A stretch of DNA of 32,933 nt from Candidatus Portnoybacteria bacterium RIFCSPLOWO2_01_FULL_43_11 (GCA_001819605.1 MHNE01000024.1:1-32933); one strand, 5' to 3'. Counted from the stretch's first letter, positions 13,128 to 21,121 are shown. Numbers and translations: made by a program. The notes: generated by a model not told the origin, from the letters alone.

Positions 13128-14318
13128 TTACAATTTTAATCTCGAAAAATTCCTTTTGCCGACCTGAATAATCATTCCGTTTTTAATTTGAACTTCAACC
13201 CTCCAATCTTTAATAATTTGGTTGTCTATTTTTACTCCGCCTTGCTCTACTAATCTCTTAGCCTCGCTTTTGCTTGGGGCTAATTTTGTTTTTACCAATA
13301 AATCTAAAATGGGAATAATTTTATCAGTAATAATAATCTCGGACATTTCAGAGGGCAGTTCTTTATTTTTAAAAATCTTGTCAAATTCTTTCTCTGCTTT
13401 TTGCGCTACTGCCGCTCCGTGATAAAGAGCGATAATTTCTTTAGCTAAACGGGCTTTGGCATGACGAAAACTGAGCCGGCCCAAATCTGTTTCTTTTTTG
13501 AGCTCTTTAATCTCTCCTTGGGAAAGGCGGGTGCAGAGTTCAAAATAATGAAAAATTAAATCATCAGAAATAGACATTATTTTGCCGTATTGTTCATTAG
13601 CTGATTCAGTCAAACCGATATAATTTCCCAGGCTTTTTGACATTTTCTTTTTGCCGTCAGTGCCGATTAAAAGAGGGAAAAGCATTAAATCCTGTTCGGC
13701 CCGGCCCATTTTTTTCTGAAGCTCCCGGCCGGCCAAAAGATTAAATTTCTGGTCCCGGCCGCCGACCTCAACATCAGCCCTAACCATAATTGAATCGTAG
13801 GCCTGCAGTAGGGGATAAATAGTTTCATGAAAGCCAATGTCTATTCCCTTTTTTAAGCGCTGGCTAAAATCATCTCTTTCTATAATTCTCGCCAAAGTAA
13901 ACTGGCCCGCTAATTTTAAAAATTCAGCCAAATCCATTTTAGAAAACCACTGGCTGTTTTTAACAATTTCTATTTTTTTAATGTCTAAAATTTTCCCCGC
14001 TTGCTCAAAATAAGTTTTGGCGTTTTTTTCTATCTCTTCTTTAGATAAAGCCGGCCGGGTTTTGTCCCGACCCGAAGGGTCGCCCACAAGACCCGTAAAA
14101 TCGCCAATAATAAAAACGACTTGGTGTCCCAAATCCTGAAATTCTTTTAATTTCCACAAACAAACGCTGTGGCCTAAATGCAAATCCGGCGCACTCGGGT
14201 CTGCCCCGTATTTTATCCTCAATTTCCTGCCCGACCTCAATTTCTTTTCCAAACTATCTCTCTTAATAACTTCTTCCACTCCTTTGCTTAGTAAAGTCTT
14301 AATTTTGTCTTCTCTCAT
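13128..14318 (-). CDS. tyrS: Tyrosyl-tRNA synthetase
   Basis: A 396-aa class I aminoacyl-tRNA synthetase that charges tRNA-Tyr. It has the HIGH-type motif in PDLHLGHSVCLWKL (about 45-58), GDFTGLVGDPSGRDKTRP, the substrate-pocket ITYPLLQAYDS-like segment (IYPLLQAYDSI), EVGGRDQKFNLLAGRELQ, KMSKS at 225-229, and a C-terminal S4 RNA-binding domain (SKSEAKRLVEQGGVKIDNQ). It matches the longer bacterial TyrZ-like subtype. It is convergent with the RimK-like gene, with only 3 nt between stops. A TATAGT lies 7 nt upstream of its ATG. Confidence 0.94.
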   Translation of the reverse strand: MREDKIKTLLSKGVEEVIKRDSLEKKLRSGRKLRIKYGADPSAPDLHLGHSVCLWKLKEFQDLGHQVVFIIGDFTGLVGDPSGRDKTRPALSKEEIEKNAKTYFEQAGKILDIKKIEIVKNSQWFSKMDLAEFLKLAGQFTLARIIERDDFSQRLKKGIDIGFHETIYPLLQAYDSIMVRADVEVGGRDQKFNLLAGRELQKKMGRAEQDLMLFPLLIGTDGKKKMSKSLGNYIGLTESANEQYGKIMSISDDLIFHYFELCTRLSQGEIKELKKETDLGRLSFRHAKARLAKEIIALYHGAAVAQKAEKEFDKIFKNKELPSEMSEIIITDKIIPILDLLVKTKLAPSKSEAKRLVEQGGVKIDNQIIKDWRVEVQIKNGMIIQVGKRNFSRLKL

Positions 14319-14324
14319 GTCTTT

Positions 14325-14330
14325 ACTATA
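14325..14330 (-). promoter_or_regulatory. Putative tyrS -10 element
   Basis: TATAGT read on the minus strand (14330 to 14325, 5 of 6 to TATAAT) ends 6 nt before the tyrS ATG at 14318, so the predicted transcript would begin at the start codon. The -35 region is weak (TTTTCT at 17-nt spacing). Confidence 0.4.
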
Positions 14331-14382
14331 CCTAAATAATGCTAAAAAGAAAAGAGCCCGCTACTTTAAATCACAGCCCTTC

Positions 14383-14411
14383 TTGCTAAAATGGGCTGAA
14401 TTTGCCACAAT
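14383..14411 (+). promoter_or_regulatory. Putative promoter of the class A PBP gene
   Basis: TTGCTA (14383-14388), a 17-nt spacer ending in TGC, then CACAAT (14406-14411) form an extended -10 promoter-like site. The predicted start is close to the GTG at 14418. A CAGCCC/GGGCTG inverted repeat (14374-14379/14393-14398) overlaps it and could be an operator. Confidence 0.42.
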
Positions 14412-14417
14412 TAAAAG

Positions 14418-16997
14418 GTGGTTGGAAGAATCTATTACAGAAAATTTAAAAAATCGCGAAGAACGGGAAGAAAAAGAGAGGCAATAAAGGCCGTTTTTAA
14501 ACTGGCCGGTTTTTGTTTATTTCTTTTATTTTTCTCCGGCTTGGCTGTTTTCGCCTATTTTGCCAAAGATCTGCCTGACCCGGAAAAAATCAACGAGCGC
14601 CAAGTGGTTGAATCCACTAAAATTTTTGACCGGACCGGCCAAGTCTTGCTTTATGATGTCCACGCTGAAGAAAAAAGAACTATTATTCCTTTTGAAGAAA
14701 TCCCCCAATACGCCAAGGACGCGACGGTGGTGATTGAAGACGATAATTTTTACCATCATTTTGGCTTAGACTGGAAAGGAATTATCAGAGCGGCTTTGGC
14801 TAACCTAAAAGGACAAAAATTTGCCCAGGGCGGCTCAACCATTACCCAGCAATTTATTAAAAACGCGGTTTTGACGCCTGAAAAAACTTTTGCCCGAAAA
14901 ATCAGAGAAGCTATTCTTTCTTTTGAGCTGGAAAGAAAATACTCAAAAGACGAAATTTTGAGCTTTTATCTCAATCAGGTGCCTTACGGCTCTAACGCGT
15001 ATGGAATAGAATCCGCCGCTCAAACCTTTTTTGACAAATCAGCCAAAGATTTAAGTTTGGCCCAGGCCGCGCTTTTAGCCGCTCTCCCCAAAGCTCCGAC
15101 ATATTATTCCCCTTACGGCTCTCACTTGGAAGAGTTAAAGGGCCGGCAGGAATATATTTTAGAACGAATGATTAAATTCGGCTATATTAATGAAGAACAA
15201 AAAGAGGAGACCAAAAAAGAAGAATTAAAATTCACTCTTCAAAGGCAAGCCGTTAAAGCCCCTCATTTTGTAATGTATATTAAAGAATATTTAGAGGAAA
15301 AATACGGCCAAGATTATATGGAAAGAGGCGGACTCAAAGTCTTGACCACTCTTGATTGGGACTTGCAGAAAGTCGCTGAAGAGGTGATTACCCAACGGGC
15401 GGATTACAATAAAAAAACCCATCGGGCCAATAACGCGGCTTTAACGGCCGTTGACCCAAAAACCGGCCAGGTTTTGGCCATGGTCGGGTCAGTTGATTAT
15501 TTTAACATTGAAAACCAAGGTAATTTTAATGTGGCTATTAGCCCGCATCGCCAGCCAGGATCTTCTTTTAAGCCATTTGTTTACGCCGCGGCTTTTAAAA
15601 AGGGCTTTACGCCGGAAACTATTTTATTTGATTTAGAAACAAGTTTTGGTCAATACGGCGCGGCTGGCCAAGAACAAGAATACAGGCCAAAAAATTATGA
15701 CGGCAAGTTTCGCGGGCCGCTGACAATGAAACAAGCGTTAGCTCAGTCTCTTAACGTGCCCTCGGTTAAGACTCTTTATTTAGCCGGCGTTAACGAATCA
15801 ATCAACTTAGCCCAAGATATGGGCATTACCACCCTAAAGGACAGAAAACGCTATGGCTTGTCATTGGTTTTGGGCGGCGGAGAAATTAAACTTTTAGATG
15901 AAACAGCGGCTTTTGGAGTTTTTGCCGCCGAAGGAATCAAACGCCCAATGAGCTCAATTTTAAAAATTGAAGACGCTAAAGGAAATGTTTTAGAAGAATT
16001 CCAGAATAAATCTCTCCGCGTTTTAGACGAGCAGGTTGCGAGACAAATCAATAATATTCTTTCTGACGAAGAAGCCCGGGCGTCAATGTTTGGCTCCCAT
16101 TCAAAGCTTTATTTAGCCGACCGGCCGGCCGCGGTTAAAACCGGCACCACCCAGGAATACCGCGACGGCTGGACAGTCGGTTATACTCCCTCTCTTGCGG
16201 CTGGCGTCTGGGTCGGCAACAACGACAGCTCGCCAATGCGGCAGGGAGACGGCAGTTATGTGGCGGCCCCGATTTGGAATGAATTTATGAAAAGAGCGTA
16301 TCAAACAAAAAACAAAGAACAGGAAATAATGAATGTCAATGAATTTATTTTACCTGAAAAAATAGAAGAGTTTACGCCGCCAAAACCGGCGCCGACGGAT
16401 AAATCGGTTCTTAACGGCGAACTGGCCTTTAAAAAGAAAGTAAAAATTGATAAAATTTCAGGCAAATTAGCCACTGACTTAACTCCGCCGGATCTAATTG
16501 AAGAAAAAATTTATCAGGAAGTTCACTCTATTCTTTATTATGTTGACAAAAACAATCCGGCCGGACCGTATCCGGAAAACCCGGCTGACGATCCCCAATT
16601 TCTTAACTGGGAAATCCCTGTTTTAGGATGGGCTAAAAATTCATACTGCCCTATTTGTTTGGTTTTTAATCAAAAACCGCCGACTGAATACGATAATATT
16701 CACACTGAAGAAAATCGGCCTGAAATAAAAATTATCTCGCCAAGAAACGACGAACTGATTACTCAATCTATTTTAACTATTGAGGCCGAGGCTGAAGCTC
16801 CTTTAGGCGTAAAACAGCTTGATTTTTTCTTTAACGATCAATTAGTCGGCGCGGATACGACCAAACCCTATTTAATCACTTTTAATTTTTTATCTTATCT
16901 TAATGCTTCTACTACCGAACAAACCATCAAGGTCCGCGCCTATGACAAGGCCCTAAACAGGGCGGAAGATGAGATGATTATTGAAATATATCAATAA
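14418..16997 (+). CDS. Class A penicillin-binding protein (peptidoglycan glycosyltransferase/transpeptidase)
   Basis: 859 aa, starting at a GTG. A basic cytoplasmic tail leads into one TM helix (about 28-48). The GT51 glycosyltransferase domain has catalytic Glu107 in VIEDDNFYHHFG, GGSTITQQFIKN (138-149), and RKIREAILSFELERKYSKDEI. The transpeptidase domain has SxxK at S382-K385 in GSSFKP, SLN at 444-446, and KTGTT from 574. After about residue 650 a Pro-rich stretch and an Ig-like domain (about 760-859, PEIKIISPRNDELI...RAYDKALNRAED) extend beyond the usual PBP1A end and may bind wall or surface polymers. It polymerises and cross-links peptidoglycan outside the membrane. A small downstream gene follows 5 nt later. 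Confidence 0.92.
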   Translation: MVGRIYYRKFKKSRRTGRKREAIKAVFKLAGFCLFLLFFSGLAVFAYFAKDLPDPEKINERQVVESTKIFDRTGQVLLYDVHAEEKRTIIPFEEIPQYAKDATVVIEDDNFYHHFGLDWKGIIRAALANLKGQKFAQGGSTITQQFIKNAVLTPEKTFARKIREAILSFELERKYSKDEILSFYLNQVPYGSNAYGIESAAQTFFDKSAKDLSLAQAALLAALPKAPTYYSPYGSHLEELKGRQEYILERMIKFGYINEEQKEETKKEELKFTLQRQAVKAPHFVMYIKEYLEEKYGQDYMERGGLKVLTTLDWDLQKVAEEVITQRADYNKKTHRANNAALTAVDPKTGQVLAMVGSVDYFNIENQGNFNVAISPHRQPGSSFKPFVYAAAFKKGFTPETILFDLETSFGQYGAAGQEQEYRPKNYDGKFRGPLTMKQALAQSLNVPSVKTLYLAGVNESINLAQDMGITTLKDRKRYGLSLVLGGGEIKLLDETAAFGVFAAEGIKRPMSSILKIEDAKGNVLEEFQNKSLRVLDEQVARQINNILSDEEARASMFGSHSKLYLADRPAAVKTGTTQEYRDGWTVGYTPSLAAGVWVGNNDSSPMRQGDGSYVAAPIWNEFMKRAYQTKNKEQEIMNVNEFILPEKIEEFTPPKPAPTDKSVLNGELAFKKKVKIDKISGKLATDLTPPDLIEEKIYQEVHSILYYVDKNNPAGPYPENPADDPQFLNWEIPVLGWAKNSYCPICLVFNQKPPTEYDNIHTEENRPEIKIISPRNDELITQSILTIEAEAEAPLGVKQLDFFFNDQLVGADTTKPYLITFNFLSYLNASTTEQTIKVRAYDKALNRAEDEMIIEIYQ

Positions 16998-17002
16998 ATA
17001 CG

Positions 17003-17497
17003 ATGGAAGCATTAAAATCGCAAACTGAATACCCAAAACCGACTGAAGTAGAAAAAGAAATCTCTAAAGAACAAATAGAGCGATTACCAAATTACCAAGA
17101 ACCGCCTTGTTTTTATCGGGGCCTATCAGCAAAAGACGCCTTTAAGTCTCTTTTTGGTTATTTAGAACTATGCTCAAAACCAGAGCATGACCCAATAGGG
17201 GAACGAGACAATGCCACTCTTTACGACCGTGACGCTATTGCTTTTGCTCCCACTTCTATTGATAAAAAAGGGAAACAATTTCTTTGCGCTATTGGTTTTG
17301 ATCCGGTTGATAAAATAGAAACCCTGCCTAGTCGTTTAGGTAGGACCAATCAATTAAGAATCAATGGCAAAATAAGAGCTACCGAAGTTATTATTAGGCC
17401 AGCCGGCAAAAAACAGGGCAAGCCCGGACGAACGAAATTTTTATCGCCAAAAGAGTTTTATAATTGGTATATAGAAAACATTGATTTGGGGGTATAA
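17003..17497 (+). CDS. Conserved-looking hypothetical protein, 164 aa
   Basis: I do not recognise this family. It is soluble, with no signal peptide or TM segment. An acidic, charged N-terminus (KPTEVEKEISKEQIERL) precedes a folded region with CFYRGLSAKDAFKSLFGYLE, DRDAIAFAPTSI, FLCAIGFDPVDKI, IRATEVIIRP, and a final FLSPKEFYNWYIENI. The order YRG, then FAPTS, then a Glu-bearing strand faintly recalls ADP-ribosyltransferase-like folds (R-S/T-E), but this is speculative. It starts 5 nt after the PBP gene and is followed by a strong terminator, so the two are probably cotranscribed. Its role in cell-wall biology is unproven. Confidence 0.7.
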   Translation: MEALKSQTEYPKPTEVEKEISKEQIERLPNYQEPPCFYRGLSAKDAFKSLFGYLELCSKPEHDPIGERDNATLYDRDAIAFAPTSIDKKGKQFLCAIGFDPVDKIETLPSRLGRTNQLRINGKIRATEVIIRPAGKKQGKPGRTKFLSPKEFYNWYIENIDLGV

Positions 17498-17520
17498 TAT
17501 TTTTAATTTTTCTTAAAAGC

Positions 17521-17555
17521 AAAAACCCTAAATAGTTTTACTATTTAGGGTTTTT
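17521..17555. terminator. Bidirectional intrinsic terminator
   Basis: The 15-nt arms AAAAACCCTAAATAG (17521-17535) and CTATTTAGGGTTTTT (17541-17555) are perfectly complementary around a TTTTA loop. The stem's own A/T ends supply a U-run in either direction. It separates the convergent 164-aa gene (ends 17497) and dnaN (ends 17581). Confidence 0.9.
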
Positions 17556-17580
17556 GAGATGATTATGCTTTTTATTAGGG

Positions 17581-18744
17581 TTAAGCCTTTATCGGCATAA
17601 CTAAATAGGTGTAGCTGGTATCGCCGACGGGTTTAATGACAACAGGATTAGAAGCGCTGTTCAGGCCTAAAATAACTTTATCGCTAAAGATGTTATTCAA
17701 ACCGTCTAAAAGATAACGGTAATTAAAGGTTATTTCTACCTCTTTGCCTTCTATTTTAGCGTTTAATTGCGATTTGTTTTCTCCGATGTCTGTGTCTTTG
17801 GCAGAAATCTCTATTAAAGACTTCTTTGGCTGAATAGAAAGTTTGATATTATTAACTTTGCCGCTAAAAAGACTGGCTATTTTAATTCCGTTTATTAATT
17901 CGTTTCGGTTTAGAGTCGCTTGAATTTCAAGGTTTTTGGGGATAATTTGTTGATAATCTGGGTATTGCCCCTCTATTAATCTTGAAACAACCTGCGAATA
18001 ACCCAAATCAAATAAAATCTGATTGCCGCCCAAAATCACTTCAACCTCTTGGTCTTCTTTAGCGCCCAATAAATCCTTTTCTCCTAAAATTCTCACTAAT
18101 TCCAAAATAGTCCTTTGGGGAATAATTAAAGAGTGATTAAGGGATTCTAATCCATCTTTGGCCGAGACAAGTCCCGCTCTGGCTGAAACAAGTTTATTTT
18201 GGTAGATTATCTTTTCCGCCAAACGAAAACTGTCAGTGGCCGCGAATTTAATTAAATCTTTTTCAATTTTTACAAAAACACCGGAAATTTCCGGCCTGAC
18301 TTCTGAAATAGCGGCCATTTCTGCCACTTGAGCCAGGGCTGTTTTTAAAACTTCGCTTTTTATTTTTATTAACGGACTGTTTTTAATTTTAGGAATAATC
18401 GGAAAATCTTTTGCGTCTATTCCCCTTAAAACCGCTTTAAAGTTTTCGCACCCCAGATATAATTGACTATCCTTAGTTTTAAGTTCAATTTTTTTATTCG
18501 GTAAATTACCGATAAAACCGCTTAATAATTTAGCCGGCACGGTAATGCTTCCGTCTTTTTCAATTTTCCCGGGCACCCAACAATTAATCCCTATTTCTAA
18601 ATTCGTTGAAGAAATTCTTAAACGATTGTTTTCCGTCGCCAAAAGAAGGTTGTTTAAAATAGGAAGAGTTAAATTCTTACCAATAATTCTTTCGGTAATA
18701 TTTAGCGCTTGTTTTAAATTTTCCTGAAGACAGATTATCTGCAT
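17581..18744 (-). CDS. dnaN: DNA polymerase III beta sliding clamp
   Basis: 387 aa, a three-domain clamp. It starts MQIICLQENLKQALNITERI. Conserved segments are LPILNNLLL, KLLSGFIGNLPNKKIEL, FAATDSFRLAEK, SRLIEGQYPDYQQIIP, FNYRYLLDGLNNI, and the C-terminal TYLVMPIKA corresponding to the YLxMPxR end. It tethers the replicative polymerase to DNA and also binds clamp-interacting partners. An imperfect tandem peptide, VSARAGLVSAKDGL, lies in the second domain after LAEKIIYQNK. It is encoded by a 21-bp-like repeat (GGCCGAGACAAGT / GGCTGAAACAAGT) and looks like a local expansion. It lies downstream of dnaA, the standard order. Confidence 0.94.
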   Translation of the reverse strand: MQIICLQENLKQALNITERIIGKNLTLPILNNLLLATENNRLRISSTNLEIGINCWVPGKIEKDGSITVPAKLLSGFIGNLPNKKIELKTKDSQLYLGCENFKAVLRGIDAKDFPIIPKIKNSPLIKIKSEVLKTALAQVAEMAAISEVRPEISGVFVKIEKDLIKFAATDSFRLAEKIIYQNKLVSARAGLVSAKDGLESLNHSLIIPQRTILELVRILGEKDLLGAKEDQEVEVILGGNQILFDLGYSQVVSRLIEGQYPDYQQIIPKNLEIQATLNRNELINGIKIASLFSGKVNNIKLSIQPKKSLIEISAKDTDIGENKSQLNAKIEGKEVEITFNYRYLLDGLNNIFSDKVILGLNSASNPVVIKPVGDTSYTYLVMPIKA

Positions 18745-18970
18745 AATAATATGTAATAATATATTTATATAAATTTTATTAGTATTATTAGTTTATTGTA
18801 AAATGTGGAAAAGTTATTTTTTGTATTTCGTGTCTGGTGTTTTGCGTTTAATATTTTGTTAATTATTTAATGAATAAATTATGAATTATTTTTGGATAAA
18901 TATTAATTTTAAAAATAAAATATATTTATTAAGAATTACTCCACATGTTTTTATGTGGGATATTAAGATG
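18745..18970. other. AT-rich dnaA-dnaN intergenic region, candidate part of oriC
   Basis: A 226-bp, very AT-rich spacer. It holds two sequences one mismatch from the DnaA box TGTGGATAA: TGTGGAAAA at 18804-18812 and TTTGGATAA at 18891-18899. A hairpin CCACAT/ATGTGG (18941-18946/18953-18958) lies just after the dnaA stop. The stretch between, rich in AT-only words, would suit an unwinding element. No coding sequence was seen. Confidence 0.4.
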
Positions 18971-20329
18971 TTAGTTATAAATCCTTTCTTTAATTAAATT
19001 TATTTCCTGTTGAAGCGCTTCGTTGTTTTCCATGTCTTTATTAATTTTTTCATAAGAGTACATAGCGGTTGTGTGGTCTCGTCCCCCTAGTTTTTCTCCA
19101 ATATAAGGGAAAGAGCCGTTTAATTCCTTTCTAATGAGATACATGGAGATTTGCCGCGGCCGGACTATTTCCTTTCGCCGGCACTTATTGATTAAATCAT
19201 TAGTGTTAATATCATAAAACTCGGCGACGGCTTTAATGATATCTTTAAAATTAGTTAATTTCTTGGGTTTGGAAATAATGCCGGATAATATTTTCTTCGC
19301 TTTGTCAACATCCGGAGCGCTCTCGGTTATTTTACAAGCGGCAATAATTCTATTTAAAGCCCCTTCTAATTCTCTGATATTTTTTTGAACATGACTGGCG
19401 ACATAATAAATAACTTCGTCTGATATCTCAAGTTTATTCTCTTTTGCTTTGTTTTTTAAAATAGCTATCCTCGTTTCAATGTCCGGATAACTGATGTCGG
19501 CAATCATTCCTCCTTCAAATCTGGAGCTTAATCTTTCTTCGATGGTGGGGATAGCCTTCGGCGGTCTGTCCGAACTAATAATAATTTGTTTATTTTTTTG
19601 ATACAAAGCGTTAAAAGTATGAAAAAACTCTTCTTGGGTTTTTTCTTTACCGGCTATAAACTGAATGTCATCAATAATTAAAACGTCTATTTTTCGGTAT
19701 TTCGGCTTAAAGCTTTCCATGCCCTTTTTTGAAATGGCGTCAACTAATTCGCTCATGTATTTTTCCGAACTTAAGTATTTTATTTTTTTAAGCGGATGTT
19801 TTTTGTTTAATTCGTTTCCGATGGCCTGAAGAAGATGCGTTTTACCCAGTCCAACGCCGCCATAAATAAACAACGGATTATAAAGAGTGCCTAAATGTTT
19901 GGTTACGGCTCTCGCGGCGGCTTGGGCCAATTCGTTAAATGAGCCGATAATGAAATTATCAAAAGTGTATTTTGGATTTAAATTGGTCTCTTTATCAACG
20001 TTAAACTCTTCAAAACCCAGTTGTTCTTCAGGCGGCGTCTTGGGTAATTCTTTTCTTTGTTTTATAAACGGCTTGAGGGGGAGGGGGGTTCCGATAATAA
20101 ACTGGACTTCCTTAATGTCTTGACTGATATTTCGCAGTGCCCTGAAAATAAGTTTATTGTATTTATTTTCAAGCCATTCTTTCGTAAAGCCGTTGGGGAC
20201 ATTAACAATCACCACTCCATTTTTCTTGGAGCTAATTTCAGTGTTTTTAAACCAAGTAATAAAGTTGGCCTTAGAAATACCTAACTCAATTTCTCCCAAG
20301 GCGGCCTGCCAGAGTTCTTTTAAGTTCAT
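18971..20329 (-). CDS. dnaA: Chromosomal replication initiator DnaA
   Basis: 452 aa with all four domains: N-terminal helical domain I (LKELWQAALGEIE...ANFITWFKNTEI), a short linker, and the AAA+ domain starting YTFDNFIIGSFNELAQAAA. Walker A is GGVGLGKTH (about 157-165), Walker B is VLIIDDIQFIAGKEKTQEEFFHTFN, and the sensor region is SSDRPPKAIPTIEERLSSRFEGG. The domain IV helix-turn-helix has RRKEIVRPRQISMYLIRKEL and GGRDHTTAMYSYEKI, which reads DnaA boxes. It initiates replication at oriC and probably autoregulates, since its leader has box-like sites and two promoter candidates. Confidence 0.96.
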   Translation of the reverse strand: MNLKELWQAALGEIELGISKANFITWFKNTEISSKKNGVVIVNVPNGFTKEWLENKYNKLIFRALRNISQDIKEVQFIIGTPLPLKPFIKQRKELPKTPPEEQLGFEEFNVDKETNLNPKYTFDNFIIGSFNELAQAAARAVTKHLGTLYNPLFIYGGVGLGKTHLLQAIGNELNKKHPLKKIKYLSSEKYMSELVDAISKKGMESFKPKYRKIDVLIIDDIQFIAGKEKTQEEFFHTFNALYQKNKQIIISSDRPPKAIPTIEERLSSRFEGGMIADISYPDIETRIAILKNKAKENKLEISDEVIYYVASHVQKNIRELEGALNRIIAACKITESAPDVDKAKKILSGIISKPKKLTNFKDIIKAVAEFYDINTNDLINKCRRKEIVRPRQISMYLIRKELNGSFPYIGEKLGGRDHTTAMYSYEKINKDMENNEALQQEINLIKERIYN

Positions 20330-20340
20330 AAATCACGAAT

Positions 20341-20369
20341 ATTATCACGAATTATATTTTGAATATCAA
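20341..20369 (-). promoter_or_regulatory. Putative proximal dnaA promoter
   Basis: On the minus strand TTGATA (20369-20364, 5 of 6), a 17-nt spacer and GATAAT (20346-20341, 5 of 6) precede the ATG at 20329. The predicted start is about 20334, so the leader would be only about 5 nt. It overlaps one arm of the 14-bp inverted repeat. Confidence 0.5.
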
Positions 20370-20399
20370 CGAATTCTTAATGTCTTAATTCGTGATAAT
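20341..20399. repeat. 14-bp perfect inverted repeat in the dnaA upstream region
   Basis: ATTATCACGAATTA (20341-20354) and TAATTCGTGATAAT (20386-20399) are exact reverse complements separated by 31 nt. A third partial copy (TCACGAAT) abuts the left arm at 20333-20340. Transcripts from the distal dnaA promoter would carry this as a hairpin just before the start codon. Confidence 0.75.
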
Positions 20400-20434
20400 T
20401 AGTGAATAAAATTCGCGAGCTTATTCGTAAATTT

Positions 20435-20443
20435 ATTATAGCA
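20435..20443 (-). promoter_or_regulatory. Putative distal dnaA promoter, extended -10
   Basis: TGCTATAAT on the minus strand (20443-20435) is a perfect extended -10. The -35 region is weak. It would give a leader of about 100 nt carrying the 14-bp inverted repeat. Confidence 0.5.
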
Positions 20444-20559
20444 TACTGGAAATTAAAGAAAATACCTTCTAAAATAAACAAAAATCATGCTTTTGTGAAT
20501 AAGATGTGGACGAGATGGGGATAGACGCGAGATTAAAGGCGTAAGATTAAAGATATGAT

Positions 20560-20588
20560 TTGACCTAATGGATAAAAAATGCTACATT
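20560..20588 (+). promoter_or_regulatory. Putative rpmH operon promoter
   Basis: TTGACC (20560-20565), a 17-nt spacer ending TGC, and TACATT (20583-20588) form an extended -10 promoter-like site. The predicted leader is about 27 nt and has no Shine-Dalgarno-like sequence. It would drive rpmH-rnpA-yidC-jag. Confidence 0.58.
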
Positions 20589-20621
20589 GTACCTAAATAA
20601 TAAATCTTAAATCTAAAATTT

Positions 20622-20756
20622 ATGTCTATCACTTATCAACCTAAAAAGAGAAAAAGGAAAAGAGTCCATGGCTTTCGGGCCAGAATGGCGACTCATTACG
20701 GCCGCCGAGTTTTGGCTAGACGGCGAAGAAAAAAAAGAGAAAGATTGACGGTGTGA
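20622..20756 (+). CDS. rpmH: 50S ribosomal protein L34
   Basis: A 44-aa, extremely basic protein translated from ATG 20622: [20 protein letters not shown], then [20 protein letters not shown] and a short RLTV tail. It has the L34 signature TYQPxxRKRxRxHGFRxRM and GRxVLxRRRxKxR at the normal length. It is a component of the large ribosomal subunit. Its position between oriC and rnpA is the near-universal bacterial arrangement. The stop overlaps the possible GTG of rnpA. Confidence 0.95.
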   Translation: MSITYQPKKRKRKRVHGFRARMATHYGRRVLARRRRKKRERLTV

Positions 20757-20761
20757 TAATT

Positions 20762-21121
20762 ATGCCGCCTAAGAAAAACAGATTATCAAAAAAGAAAGAT
20801 TTTGAAAAAGTTTTTAAAGAAGGGGGATATTATCGTCAAGGGTTTATTAGCATCAGAACGGTTAAAAATAATTTAAAGTTTAATCGGTATGGATTTGTGG
20901 TTAGTTTAAAAATTTCCAAAAAAGCAGTGGTCAGAAACAAAATCAGAAGACGGCTTAGCGAAATCGTCCGTTTAAAATTAAAAGAGATGAAACCAGGATT
21001 TGATATAGTCGTTTTAACTCAACCAGGGATTATTGGAAGAGGTTATCGGGAAACAGAACAAACTTTGGTTGATTTATTTAAAAAATCAGGAATATATGGA
21101 TTTAGTAACCCAAATTTTTAA
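20762..21121 (+). CDS. rnpA: Ribonuclease P protein component
   Basis: 119 aa from ATG 20762 (MPPKKNRLSKKKDFEKVFKE). An upstream GTG at 20753 would overlap the rpmH stop and is less likely. The conserved core is GFVVSLKISKKAVVRNKIRRRLSEIVRL, with the RNR-type motif (VRNKIRRRL) that contacts P RNA. FDIVVLTQPGI is the usual late strand. It assists the RNA subunit in 5' maturation of tRNAs. The RNase P RNA gene was not found in this window. The 3' end overlaps yidC by 26 bp. Confidence 0.94.
   Translation: MPPKKNRLSKKKDFEKVFKEGGYYRQGFISIRTVKNNLKFNRYGFVVSLKISKKAVVRNKIRRRLSEIVRLKLKEMKPGFDIVVLTQPGIIGRGYRETEQTLVDLFKKSGIYGFSNPNF

Larger units (their letters stand above)
20330..20621. other. oriC: dnaA-rpmH intergenic region, candidate oriC
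   Basis: A 292-bp divergent spacer in the classical rnpA-rpmH / dnaA-dnaN position. It contains a perfect DnaA box TGTGAATAA (20494-20502, i.e. TTATTCACA on the minus strand), a one-mismatch box AGTGAATAA (20401-20409), and weaker matches near 20421 and 20505. Promoters for dnaA and rpmH point outward. The origin assignment rests on synteny and these sites. Strand-composition switching was not computed. Confidence 0.55.

Noticed and set aside
14284-14487. 67-aa ORF across the tyrS-PBP spacer
   Set aside because: It overlaps both genes in the wrong frame and ends inside the PBP membrane anchor. The spacer is better explained by divergent promoters.
18941-18958. CCACAT/ATGTGG hairpin as a dnaA terminator
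   Set aside because: The stem is only 6 bp and no T-run follows on the minus strand. It is more likely a DnaA-box-like palindrome or neutral.
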